A stretch of DNA of 64,000 nt from Paraconiothyrium sp. Pb-2020 (Eukaryota > Ascomycota > Dothideomycetes > Pleosporales > Didymosphaeriaceae), in the NCBI GenBank assembly GCA_022419385.1, contig JAJUBI010000008.1, positions 310,001-374,000 of the forward strand, in the 5' to 3' direction. The position numbers were made by a program, and so were the translations under genes. Below, in pieces: positions 45,743 to 57,066 of the stretch (position 1 is its first letter; every line of letters begins with the position of its first letter). Below the pieces are notes generated by a model that saw only the letters and a program-made list of their open reading frames with translations, did no database searches and was not told the DNA's origin.

Positions 45743-47415
45743 AGTGCTGCTGTTGCAGCGCACACATCTAACACTCTCCCCTCACGTTGAAAGCAAAACC
45801 TGCTAAACGATAGCATCACCACACTCATCCGTTGGGATAGTCAGTAACGTTTGACTCCGGTCTATCGATTTACCGACTTGTGATGGCCGGAACTTCGGTA
45901 AAGTCACTGGCGGCAACCTCGTGTTTGCGCCGGACATGTGTTACTCGTTTTGTAGTAGCTCTGGCGAAAGCATTGTCGGGGTAATTACACCAAAGCAAGG
46001 ACACAAGGTGCTCAACAGGACAAACAAAATTTGGGCAATATATTCAGTCGTCAGCCAGCGACGGGATGCACAACTGAATGATGGATAATGTAACCTGCTT
46101 GTACTCGCCTGTGCATGCAAACAAAGCCCTCTGCTCAAACAACAGGATAGATTCGAATCAAATCTTTCGTCCGCAAGGTAGCAGGTCACTGAAAGCATTG
46201 TCTCGAACATGGTGTATGGAGTAAGATTACTACGACCTTTGCGAATACAATTGCTCTGTTTCTGCTTGCCCACATGGCGAAGGTTTGGGGAGACAGGCGT
46301 GTGACCAGCCAAGAGGGAGGCACGGAGGCTAGTCGAGTCGGGCAGTATTCGGGGACCAAGGCGATTTGGTGTGGTAATGTAAGAAGGTCCTAGGCAGGCC
46401 GCCTCGCAGTCTGGCCAGATATCGCTTTATTATTAGCTCTTTCGCCATCGACGCGTGTGCAACTGTGTTCGTTGGACGCAGGTTCGATAGCTTCGAAAAC
46501 TGGTAGTGTTGCTGTGCTCTCGCGTAGAATTGATGGTGATGGTGGTCGATGAGGGCACTGGCACAGGTGGCTCGTGCGAGTGAAATGAAGGACTTGGTTG
46601 CAGCATGTCACAGACTGGCGGACTGCCCCCAAAGGGCGTGGGCCGCGAGGGTTGTCCAGGTGGTGAAACGTACGCACGCGGCGCCACGGCTGAAGTTGTG
46701 CATCATGGCACCCAATCTGCCCAGCGAGCGGTGTCCGCCACAGAGCGTCGCCGTCGCGGGAGGAGAGCCAGCCTCGGCCAGGCGAATGTTGCGTGGCTGG
46801 GGACATTCGCTGCGACGAGATTAGATGGTTCCGCGATGCTTCTACCGTGTCCGCTGACTGCAGCCACCAGCGCGCAGCGGGGCGTGATTGGCGGCCGTTG
46901 GAGAGCGTCGGCCTGAAACCAGCAACCCTAAACTTGGATGCGGGCCGCCAACGCGCCAAGTGCTCAGGGGCAGCAAAGCCACCAAAATGGAGTAAAGTGC
47001 CTAGGGCCTCGTCCCTGGTGCGCCGTCTGTCTACCGTTGCGGAGCTCGCAGCTTTCTCTCACGTCTTTTGCAAAGCGTGTGCTCGGCGCAGCAGCAACTT
47101 GTCCGTCGCTCTTCCAGTCGCTCCTTCGCCGTTGCTCCCAACTCCACTCTTCCCCGTTGCGATCAGCATAACACCTGCGATACCCCAGTCCGACCATCGC
47201 CACTTCCTCCACGCCCGACCGTCCAGCCAGCGCACACCTTTACGCCTGAGGCACGCTCGCTGCTCCCCGCATAACTCCTCGACTTTTGCCTTCGCCGCCT
47301 GGTTTCACCACCATTCGTATGACGACACCGTCTGCCGCATCCCCGTAACTTCGCCGCCGGCTCCATGAAATACGGCCCGTGAGCCTTCGATTCGCCGCTT
47401 CTACCTTCTGCCACC
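45743..47415. other. Intergenic region with pyrimidine-rich leader
   Basis: About 1.7 kb. The last 400 bp before the SEL1-repeat gene are C/T-rich (CGCTCCTTCGCC, CCACTCTTCCCC words), a probable long 5' UTR. A minus-strand frame at 46390-46959 has no recognisable domain and is treated as chance. Confidence 0.45.
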
Positions 47416-49605
47416 ATGGTAAACAGATCAGACCGCCCCGGCGGCCTCGAGTTCCGCTCAGACTCTTTCGACCCGCCCTCCAACGCCAGCATGACCAGCC
47501 TCTCGCTGCACGACCTTCCCAGCCCTCGCGCCGGCGAGGTCCCGCCTGCGCTTTCCCCGCTGGATGCCCTCGCCCTCCAGGGACGACTGCTGGCAAAGAG
47601 ATTCGAACAGGAGGAGAGGGCTGGCCGTCGCATTAGTCGACTAGCACCACTCACCATTCAGAATGAATTCGGCAACCGCGCTGGCTACTTCTCTTCGCTC
47701 TCCAATTCCACCGTTACCTCGCCCAACGAGGACGTCCTACCTCCCCCCGTTAGCCCAGGACAGCGACCCCAGAACTCCCCGCGAGCGCACACCGCCACCG
47801 ACAAGCACAAGTCGCTGTACCCCATGTTCGGAGGTGATGACGAACCGCTCAACGAACCGCCAATACCCTACAGAAATGTCCTTACTCCCATTGGTGAGCA
47901 GGCCGCGCCTGCCTCACGACAGGGCTACTTCGATCTCCCGAGATCCACTTCTCCGGAGCCTGCCATCGGACTGCAGGAGGCCACGCCGGTATCACCCAAC
48001 GTGCCTCGGTCCAATTCGCGTTCCCTACAGCAGGCTATGAAGAGGCAGCAACCGCTCGATGCACCCCACAGGCAGCAGTCGAGCTCTAGCCTACGGCCAC
48101 CGAGGTCCCCTGGTTCGCAAAGGGCTCGCTCTCCTAGGATGTCCCCGACCGTCAGGTCCGTCCAGAACGACAGTGCGGACGAGGTCGAAGACATGTCGCT
48201 TGGTGGCTCGTATGACTCTCTCCACAGGAACCTGTCTCCTAGCTCCAGCCTGTCTAGGTCTCATTCTCCCCTGACACCTTTCTCTAACCATTCTATCCCT
48301 CGCTCGCCCTCGGCGTCTTCCGAGCGGTCGACTGCTAGTCACCAACTTCCTCGTCCGGCCTTCGCCAACTTCTCGCGGCCTAGGAGTGCCACGAGCAGAC
48401 AGCCATCGCTCGACGTACGTCCAAGCGTCGATTTACGTCCAAGCATGGATCGTGTGCCGTCCCGACAGGCTTCCGACGAAAGTGCATACATGCGGCCGTC
48501 CTTCGATTCCCATCCAGTTCGACAGGACTCTACGGAGAGCTCGGTCTTCCCTCCCTACGCGAACGACGTCGTTCACACTCCCGTGAGCATGACGAGCGAG
48601 GATTGGCGTCGCTCGACCGACTACTCCAATCCGGCTTCCACGTACACTTACTCCAAGTTTGACCTCCCGCGAGGACGAAAGCTGGATCGCAAGTCCATCG
48701 GGATCGAAGACTTTTTGAACAGCCAGATTGGCTGGGAACAGCCCAAGAAGTCTGCGGGAGCACGGCCACCTTCGCCAGTGTCACCGCCTCGTTCTGCCAG
48801 CACACAGCGTCCCTCAATCGGAACACGCAACACTTCGACTGAGCGCGGCGCGCCATCGCTTACTTCCAGCAACAGCACCATCCGTGGAACCACCGGCACT
48901 GGATCTGACCAGATCACAGCACAGGAACATTGCGATAAGGGTGTCGAGCTGCACGAGGCTGGTGAGTTCATGAAGTCTACCTACCACTTCCGTCTTGCCG
49001 CCCGCGCAGGACTTGCCGAGGCCATGTTCTGGTATGGCCTTGCATGCCGTCATGGCTGGGGGATGCGCGAGAACAAGGCCGAAGCATTCCAGTGGCTTCG
49101 TCGTGCTGTTGACTCTGGCCAGCTTGAGGTTGCCGAGGATGAAGATCAGACCAAGCACGGCCAGCACACCGATGTGGTCAAGAAGAAGCAGCACAAAGCA
49201 CAATATGGCGTCGCTATCTACGAGCTTGGGAAGTGTTACATGAACGGTTGGGGCGCCAAGCAGGATAAGGGTCTTGCTGTTCGCTGCTATGAGATCGCCG
49301 GTAACTGGGGAGATGCTGATGCCTTGGTCGAGGCCGGCTACTGCTACGCAGAAGGTGTAGGCTGCCGCAAGGACATGAAGAAAGCAGCAAAGTTCTACCG
49401 CGCTGCCGAGGCCAAGGGCGTCAGCATGGTTGGCAACAGCTGGATCTACAAGGACAAATACATGGACGATACCACCTCCACCTCCGACACCCGATCAATC
49501 CGCTCCGGTCGTTCTGAAAAGAAGGGCCCAGGCTCCGCGAAGAAACCTCGCGAAAAGAGCCGCACGCGGACAATGTTCGGCCGCAAGAAGAGCTTCGCCG
49601 CCTGA
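47416..49605 (+). CDS. SEL1-repeat protein, Nif1/Dsf2-like
   Basis: A single exon of 729 residues in a strong start context (CCACCATGG). Residues 1-500 are Ser/Pro/Arg-rich and disordered, with short conserved patches (ASMTSLSLHDLPSPRAGE, IGIEDFLNSQIGWEQPKK). Residues about 500-670 hold SEL1-like TPR repeats: EHCDKGVELHEAGEF, AEAMFWYGLACRHGWG, AQYGVAIYELGKCYMNGWG and ADALVEAGYCYAEGVGC. The C-terminus is strongly basic (KKPREKSRTRTMFGRKKSF). The layout matches fission yeast Nif1, a regulator of the Nim1/Cdr1 kinase, and budding yeast Dsf2; orthology is inferred from layout only. SEL1 repeats usually mediate protein binding. The long C/T-rich leader suggests regulated expression. Confidence 0.85.
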   Translation: MVNRSDRPGGLEFRSDSFDPPSNASMTSLSLHDLPSPRAGEVPPALSPLDALALQGRLLAKRFEQEERAGRRISRLAPLTIQNEFGNRAGYFSSLSNSTVTSPNEDVLPPPVSPGQRPQNSPRAHTATDKHKSLYPMFGGDDEPLNEPPIPYRNVLTPIGEQAAPASRQGYFDLPRSTSPEPAIGLQEATPVSPNVPRSNSRSLQQAMKRQQPLDAPHRQQSSSSLRPPRSPGSQRARSPRMSPTVRSVQNDSADEVEDMSLGGSYDSLHRNLSPSSSLSRSHSPLTPFSNHSIPRSPSASSERSTASHQLPRPAFANFSRPRSATSRQPSLDVRPSVDLRPSMDRVPSRQASDESAYMRPSFDSHPVRQDSTESSVFPPYANDVVHTPVSMTSEDWRRSTDYSNPASTYTYSKFDLPRGRKLDRKSIGIEDFLNSQIGWEQPKKSAGARPPSPVSPPRSASTQRPSIGTRNTSTERGAPSLTSSNSTIRGTTGTGSDQITAQEHCDKGVELHEAGEFMKSTYHFRLAARAGLAEAMFWYGLACRHGWGMRENKAEAFQWLRRAVDSGQLEVAEDEDQTKHGQHTDVVKKKQHKAQYGVAIYELGKCYMNGWGAKQDKGLAVRCYEIAGNWGDADALVEAGYCYAEGVGCRKDMKKAAKFYRAAEAKGVSMVGNSWIYKDKYMDDTTSTSDTRSIRSGRSEKKGPGSAKKPREKSRTRTMFGRKKSFAA

Positions 49606-50405
49606 GCTTACAAGACAGCCTACCTTACATACGTGTCATGACCGGTCTCTTTTCTCCTTCGGAAGGCGTTGCGGGTTCTGCCTACGTTCACCTCGGCGGC
49701 TGGCTGATTTTGCATATACCCCAATCAACACAGCGGTCACGCTGCTGGTTTCATCTGCTTCAGAAATTCTCAACTTTGACACGGAAATTTCGGTTCTCGT
49801 CACAAAAGTTTATCACAATACTTATCTCGGCTATACCTGCCCGGCGCACGGCTGGGTACGCCATACATATCAACCCCTACTTCGACCTCTCGACATACTT
49901 TTCCTACTTTCTCCGGTCTCTATTCCTTCCCTCTGTTCTCTGTTGACCTTTCCCGCTATTCGTTGTGTTCTCTATCCTTTCCTTTGTCATCGCATCTGGT
50001 GGTCAGCGGGACCTTGACATGTATTGATGAAGCGTGCAAAATGCCTTCTTTTCGTGGTTCAAAATGCTTAATCTAATCCGGTACTGGCGTGCTGGCTGGT
50101 GACGAGACCTGGCGTTTGTCTCTGTCCTGGTGTTAATATGTATTGGGTGCTTGCAAATGGGGGTGTTTGTGTCATACCCGGTGGTGGGCAAAGGAAGTTG
50201 TGGGCTGTAGAATATCTGTGAGAAATTGATGAGTGTGAGAGAGATGTCTGTTCTTAATCTGCGTGTGCTTGTGATATATATAACAAGTTATTGACCTTGC
50301 AGGTTGATGTGAAAACGAGCGGGAATCTGGGTGAGTTGGGTTTTATCAGTTGACTGAATTATTTGATTTATCTTGCAACAGTATTGAACAGCTCCTCATG
50401 CCGGC
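49606..50405. other. Convergent intergenic region
   Basis: About 800 bp between the 3' ends of the SEL1-repeat gene and the sugar transporter. T-rich on the plus strand near 49780-49990, probably the 3' UTR. No gene supported. Confidence 0.4.
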
Positions 50406-52043
50406 CTAGCGCGTCCGCTCTATGAATTCCTCCTCCCCGTCCTTGCTCCCCGCCATCTCCCGCCGTTCCACCTCCACCGTACGTCCATCCACCAAAACCA
50501 CCTCGTCCCCGAACGCCGCGGCGATTTCCTCAAGGCTCTTCAACCGCGTCTCGGGGAAGTACAAGTACGCCACGACCAAGAAGAAAAACGAGCAGCCCAC
50601 GAAGACGTAGTAATAATTCTCTCTCAACTTTGACTGCGCCGTGGGCGCCGCCTCGGTAATAGCCACGTTCACGACGAAATGGCTCGCGGCCGCGACGCCC
50701 ATGACCTTGCTCCTGAGGGCGAGGGGCAGCACCTCTGAGCCGTACAGCCACGTGGTGCTATTCAGCAGGCCGTAGTAGGCGACGACGAAGAGGTAGATGC
50801 CGAGGATGGCGAAGCCCTTGCCGACGCGGTTGGGCGTGTCCTGGAAGGCGCGCTGCATGACTGCGGCGTAGATTTCTACGGCGACGACGGAGGCGAGGCC
50901 CGTGAGGAGCATTTTGCGGCGGCCCCATTGGTCGGTTAGGAAGGCTGTTGTGAGGGCGTTTGAGACGAAGGCGCAGGTGCCGTAGAGGGCGGCGAGGGCG
51001 AGGAGCATGTGGGAGGTTATGCCGAGGGAGGTGTAGTTTAGGGTTTGGAAGTATTGGATTACGTTCAGTGGGGGAGGTTAGCGGGGAGCGTCAGGGAAGG
51101 GGAGGAGGGGGCGGGACTTATCTCCTGTGAGGCTCGTCATCGTCTGTACGGCGATGGAGACGAGGGCGCGGTGACGGAACAGCCTGAAGACTTCGCGGTA
51201 GGAGGTGATCTCGCGCTCCATCTCGTACGCGATTTGGGCGTGCATGAGGGCGAATTCTTCATGTACTTCGTGTGAGGAGAGGTCGCGGCGGATGCGGACG
51301 AACTCTGAGCGTGCGAGCTCGATCTTGCCCTGCCGGATGAGCTGACGCGGTGAATTAGGCATGAAGGTAGCGAGCCCGGCGAACATGATGATTCCCCAGG
51401 GGATCTGCACGCCCAGCGGCAGTCGCCACTGCTTCGCTCCGTAGGGCGCATAGCTACAGGCGAAGCCAACCCAGTTGGACATCATGGTGCCGAAGGAGAT
51501 ACCTGAGCGTATGCATCAGCTGCCATGACACAGTAGTCTTTCGCGAGGCAGACTTCATACTTACCACACCCCGAAATCCCACCGATCAATCCCCTCGACT
51601 GCGGCGCCGATATCTCACTGAGATATATCGGCACCGTGGAAACCAACCCCCCAACTGCAAAACCCGCCAACACGCGTCCAGCAAGGAACATCCCCATGTT
51701 GACACTCGCCGTTTGAACGACGGTCCCCACCGTAACGATAATACACATAAGCTGCATAAACCGAATGCGCCCCAACCGATCGCCTATCACGCTTTGCAAG
51801 ATGGCGCCGCCCGCTTCGCCTGCAATGTACACGGCGACGACGGCGCCGGTGATGGCCTTTGTCGGGTGCTGCATGTAGTCGAGGAAGGATTGGTGGGCGA
51901 TTGTTGTAGTTGCTATGCCGGTGTCGAAGCCCTACTCCGGTAGTTAGATGACGTGTGCGGTGTCGTTCGTGGGGAAAACACACGAAGAGAAACGTTCCTA
52001 TTGCTGCGAAGAGGGCGATGCCCAGCGTGTATGTTTGGACCAT
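50406..52043 (-). CDS. MFS sugar transporter
   Basis: Four exons on the minus strand: 52043-51984, 51931-51565, 51502-51122 and 51067-50406, giving 489 residues and about twelve membrane helices. The first two introns are GT-AG (GTGTGT/AGTAG, GTAAGT/CTCAG). The third, 51121-51068, begins ATAAGT and ends CCCAC. It is the only removal that joins TSLTG to VNVIQYFQTLNY, the helix-7 signature. Family marks: FGFDTGIA in helix 1, GDRLGRIR and DQWGRRK loop motifs, MPNSPRQLIRQGK (PESPRWL variant) and PETRLKSLEE at the end of helix 12. Fungal proteins of this group import hexoses or related polyols across the plasma membrane; the substrate is unknown. The upstream flank is the tandem array. Confidence 0.87.
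51068..51121 (-). other. Putative AT-AC intron in the MFS gene
   Basis: 54 nt with 5' end ATAAGT, branch GCTAAC, 3' end CCCCCAC. Removing it keeps phase 1 and yields TG-V-NVIQYF, the expected transporter sequence. No GT donor lies between the conserved TSLTG codons and the in-frame continuation except GTCCCG, and no AG lies before the conserved NVIQ codons. Confidence 0.7.
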
Positions 52044-52418
52044 CTTGGCTGAATTGTTGCTACGGATGCCGCGTGATTCAGTTAGGGGGAGGAGGAAAGC
52101 TCGATTGCAAGGGTGAGTCAAGCGGAGGTACGCATTTTGGAGACATGGGGTGGGAAGTTGTGCTCGGAGGTTAGACGGCGACAACGGTTAGTTGCCGGAC
52201 GATAACCGTTGTGCTTTATCTACTTGGGGAAAGGGATCTGCGTGGAGTGGGTCTGGGGTCACTCTGGGGAACGTTGATCATGTAGCGTCGGGGTAGTAAA
52301 TGGCGAAGGAAGTGGAGATTAGTCAGCATAGCGACTGTCAGACACTTCGACATTGGAGGTGGTACGAGTAGAACGTTGCACAATCCGTGTGAGGTGTTGC
52401 TTTTGGATAATGAAGATT
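52044..52418. promoter_or_regulatory. Upstream region of the MFS gene
   Basis: 375 bp between the transporter start and the first recognisable array unit. It should hold the transporter's promoter on the minus strand; no clear TATA element was identified. Confidence 0.35.
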
Positions 52419-55400
52419 TCATCACCATGGAGCAGCGATGACGATTTAAGGGTGAGGTAGGGTATAAAAGGCTGCTTCGCTTCTGCGTCTAAGCCTGCAC
52501 ACTACTCTCGAGGTTCCAGTCTTGGGTTCTTGAAACCCACATTCATGGACTACATGAGCTCGAACCTCGAGATCTGGTTTCAGTGCCTCCCCCATGCGGC
52601 TCTAAAACATGCATACTGGATGTCGATGAGCGCACGCCCAGTTGTAAAAATCATCATCACCAACGAGAAATGATGACTCCTGGTCTAGGACGAACGGTAT
52701 AAAAAGACGATTTTTCGGCAGCTTTAGCTACTACACACTTCCTTAGAGGTTGCTTCTTAAGGTTAGTTAAAAAGGCGAGCAGGAGCACCTGCATGGCGCT
52801 AAAAAGTTGGAGATCAGGCGTTCCATGGACGGTTGGCGCTGTCTAAAGCTATACTCACATCACATTCATGTGGTCGTTCTTCTCCTTTTCCAAAAGTTTG
52901 GCAATAAGCGCACGTCTGGGTGTATAAGGCATCATCGCCAAGGAGATATGATAACTCCCGGTACAGGGCGGGCGGTATAAAAGCCGGTTTTTTTGTCAGC
53001 TTTGCAACTGCACACTTCTTCATAAAGCGTCCTTCTTGGGGCAATAAAAAGACATACATGACCGGTTCAATGGTCTTGGTCTTGACGATGTGGAGAACAT
53101 ACATTTTATGGGTCGCTGCTGTCTAAAAGTGTAAGCCAGGATCCATGGTCTTTCTGCTCCTTCTGTTCCGAAAGCCATGCGGATTGCTGCGTTGCTCTAA
53201 CAACACCACAAAGCAGGGCTTTTTATCACTAAAGATTGGTGATGGAGGAGGCAAGGACGTGTATAAAAAGACTGATTCTTGTCAGCTTTTCAACTGCACT
53301 TTTTCATAGAGCTTCACTCTTGGGGCACTAAAAAGGATGTAAGAAGTGACGATGGTCTTGGAAAGTTGGATAGCAGCAAGTCATGGGCGGCTTGCGGTGT
53401 GTAAAAAGAATACAAAGCACCCCAACATGGGTTTCCTGCTCCTCTGAAACCCTATGTGGGTCGTGTAATGGGACGTTGCTTGTTGGAGTGCACCACAAAA
53501 CAGGCCTTTCATCACTGACGAGTGATGCTGAGCGGACAGTAAAATGTCTATAAGAGAGCTATTTTCTCGACTTCTACCCTGCTCACCTCTTCACAAGTCT
53601 TCTCTAAGGCTACTAAAAGGGTGAGTAGTGGAAGCACATGGCTCAAAGCCCAGCGCTTGGCAATGATGTGGTCTGTTTGCTCGCTCCAAGCACTTGTCAT
53701 GGACAACCATGTTGTCTCCCCTTCGCCTTCTTCGAACATCGGCTCGAACCGTATAATAGGTATTTGCTCGTCCAAGCGCGTCACGAAACAAGGCTGTCCA
53801 TCACTAGTAGGTGATGGTGGAGGAGAGCAAGATGTGTGTAAAAGCGCTTGCTTCTCTGCTTCTAGACTGTACCCTTCTTTACAATTCTTCTTGGAGGCTA
53901 CTAAAAGTGTGAGTTGAACATGCGTATGACTCTCAAGAAAGACGTGTTATCGAGCTATGGTCTTTCTTCTCGCTCTGAGCAAAGGTGCTAGTCATAGCAA
54001 TAATGTTATCTTTTTGTCGCCTTTTCCCGACATTGATTCGGAGCGTTCGATGGGTAGTTGCTTCTTCGAGTGGCACTCTGTACGGTAACATCATCATCGA
54101 TGGACGATGTTGACTTGGAGAGAGGAAGGAAGTGTATAAAAGGTCTCTCGTATACCTGTTGCATACTGCACAGTTCTTCACAGCTTTTCCTGTAAAATAC
54201 TAAAACAAACCAAGCCTTGCTTGATGGTCTCTCAATCACGAGTGAGCAGATTGATGGCTGTGCTCGTCTGCCCTGTCGTCTCTCAATGTCGAGTACAGTT
54301 GCTGAATGGCTGGAGCGATGGGAGAGGGGCCTCATCTCTGATGATGATGGTGATGATTTGCAAGACCGAAGCTATAAAAAGTCAGCTTTTCTCTACTTTT
54401 GAGCGACACACTTCTTTGGATTCTCTTTTGAGGGTCTATAAAATTTGGCAGAGGCGATGGGTATGGTGTCTGAAACAAAGCACATAGGAAGCTATGTTCC
54501 TGCCTGTCCCCGCTGAAAGCACCATATACTTCTACCATGCGTTCGTTCGCTGTTCTGGTTACATCAAAACTTTGTCTGGTCCGAGATCTCACCACCATTT
54601 GCTCTCGTGCCGCATACCTCTCCGTTGACTCTTTGGAGCTATCAAAAACGGTGGTCTGTAGTTCTCGTGGAGTGAGAAAAGGTTGAGACGCTATGAACCC
54701 TATGTGTTTGTTTCTCATGAGCTTTTCAGAGCTTCGTCACACCTTGGCCATGTCAGAGCATCTGAGGCAGGAATTACAATCACCGACAAGCGATGATGAT
54801 TTTTAAAGCAGAGACCTATAAAGGGTCGCTTATCTTCTAGTCTTGTGCTGTACACTTCTTGGAGCTTGCTTTGGGTATTGATTAAAAGCATGACTGGGGA
54901 AAGCGATGGTCTGTGGAATTAACATGACGACACACAAATGTTCCTTTGCCAAAAATCAATCATGACGCGGTCTATGCGCCTGTCTGCCGTGCGCGCTGAA
55001 TGAACACCACTCTTGCTCCTAGACGTCAACATCGAGGTTTCGAGGCAGGAAACACTATCACCAACAGGCGATGATGCTGTTTAAGCAGAAGGCTATAAAG
55101 AGCTGTCCATCTTCTGGTCTTGTGCTGCACACTTCTTGAAACTTCCTTCGAAGCGTGATTAAAAGGTGGAATGGTGCGGTTTGATGGAGTGTGGACTCAA
55201 GATGCGCCTAAGAGAACACATGTCCCTCTGCCCACCTTGAAAATTAACCACGACGATCGCTATGTTTTTATCCACCATGCGCGCTGCATCAACGTCGCAG
55301 TCACTTTCAGAGACTCAAACATCGATGGACGATGATGATGTATGAGCGAGGACATGCAGTATATCAAGGCTTCTCCTCATCAGTTTCTGACTTATACACT

Positions 55401-56760
55401 CTTTCGGAATGTTCAATGGTAAGAACTAAAACCAAAAGTGGAACACTGCGATGGTCTAAAAATAACCGGGATATGAAAAATGTGTCTGCTTGCTGTGCTA
55501 AAAAGTTGCCAACGTCCGCGCAATGAGCGAGCGTCCCCGGTGCAGATCTCATCAATGGCGCGTTTAGTCCAAGATACGTTATCATCGGTAAGTGATGATG
55601 ATTCGAAAGCCCGGTATATAGGGAATGCCGTCCTTCTGCTTCTCATCGGTACACTTCTTCAAGGCCTCTGCGAGGCTCAGAAAATCGGACTCTTAACATT
55701 GCATGGTGTCAAAAAGCCCAACAATCCCTTGTATGTGGTTGCTGCCTGTCTTTTCTTCGACGACTATATGCGGTGCGTCATGAACGCTTGTCGATAACCA
55801 AGTCAGTGGAGGTAGACGACGGCGCATCGAGTCCAAGAAACATCACCATCAAGCCGGATAGCGGGGCGATATACGCGTGTCAGACATGCATAAAGACTTG
55901 ACCTCGCGTGCCTGTCAACTACTCGCTCTTTACATAGCTTTTGCAAAAGTTACAAAAAGCGACGAGGGCGCAGACCATGTCTTTGGTTTCAGACGGTGTA
56001 GGATGACATCTCATCCTCTTTCTTGCCGTTTTTCAAAACACGCCCCCTCATCAACAAGCGTGAGCGAGCGTTAATAACAGCCCATGAAGTGTCAAACAGC
56101 GTGCGGGCGTATCTCTATCAGGCTTGACGTAGGTCCCCAAGTTCGGTACGAAAGTAACTGCTTTCTCTGTACCTTCCATGCTGCGCTCTTCTTCGACGCT
56201 TTCGGGAGGCTAGTAAAATGCGGACTCTTCCTTAGCGTAGTTCCGAGAAAGAACGAAAAGTGCATATGTGTGTTCCCATTCCAGTTATGCTTGATGGACT
56301 CTAAGAGGGCGCTCGCTCACGCGGTTCACGCTATGCTGAAGGCGCGTTCGTGCCCAGATTTATCACCATCAAGAGGTGATGATGGTGATACACGAGCCGG
56401 TATAAGAGAAGACTCGTGCTCCAGGTTCGTGCTGCACACTTTCTGAGAGAGCTCCGAGGAGGGCCGCTAAAAATCGGAGATGTTCAAAAGCATGCCTCTA
56501 AAAGCGACAACAAAACGCTAAATATGTCTCTCGGCTTCGTCCGTGTCGAAGCTAGATGCAGCATACTTTACAGGCAGCTGGCGCCTCATGAAAAATTCAA
56601 AATCCACTGACTCACTGCATTCTTTGAGTAACATCACATTGTCCAAAGAAGACGATGAAAATGACGATGATGCAATATCTGAGAAGGGTACAAATAGGCG
56701 GCTTGCCTTAGACTTTGTGCTGTGCACTTCTTCGGAGCTTCTGGGAGGCCTCAAATATGC
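52419..56760 (+). repeat. Diverged tandem array of ~265-bp promoter-like units
   Basis: About 16 degenerate units. Element A is an imperfect dyad, ATCACC/T-N5-8-GGTGATGATG-like, at about 52421, 52656, 52931, 53225, 53511, 53800, 54090, 54331, 54779, 55057, 55321, 55581, 55842, 56050, 56362 and 56633. Spacing is mostly 240-295 bp, with one 448-bp gap that fits a lost unit. Element B is a TATA box 27-45 bp later: TATAAAA-type at 52463, 52698, 52976, 53262, 54135, 54373, 54817 and 55094, weaker at 53549, 53837, 55360, 55615, 55869 and 56401. Element C, 25-45 bp further, reads CACACTTCTT-like. Element D, about 35 bp later, reads GGCTACTAAAAG-like. A GATGGTCT-like word often follows. No reading frame is conserved between units. 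Whether units are transcribed is unknown. Confidence 0.8.
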
Positions 56761-57066
56761 TAGGGAAGCAGCGTTATGGCACCACTAGAAAGCCAACCGA
56801 GAAGAACATTTGTCCGCCTATTCTGCTCTTCTCCAGAATGGTGACGCTGCGTTCAACTAGCGTTGGCTTTCTCCCCGTTCAACAGTTGAATATCTGCGTA
56901 GGGCGGCGTGGGTGATGATACGTTTGGCACCATCGATCATGCCAATTTCGATCAAGCTACGAGTAAACAGATCCATCTGGGCGATTTTGAAATATACGTT
57001 TCCGTCTATGGAGCCTCGCTCAAGCGTTTTTGAGCAGTGAGATACGAACTTCCACTGTCATCGCGC
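56761..57066. other. Right flank of the array
   Basis: About 300 bp. A faint CACCATCGATCATG word near 56931 could be a last decayed unit. Otherwise it is the 3' flank of the cupin gene. Confidence 0.35.

Noticed and set aside
46390..46959. 189-residue minus-strand frame
   Set aside because: No recognisable motif; composition typical of chance frames in GC-rich promoter DNA.
52419..56760. C/D box snoRNA cluster (TGATGA words resemble box C)
   Set aside because: The TGATGA word lies about 40 bp upstream of a TATA box in each unit, and no CTGA box D with terminal stems follows at the right distance.
52419..56760. CRISPR array
   Set aside because: This is a eukaryotic nuclear sequence; repeats are degenerate, about 265 bp apart, and not short identical repeats with unique spacers.
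52814..56915. Tandem family of small protein genes inside the array
   Set aside because: Frames in different units differ in phase, strand and sequence and none is shared between units.
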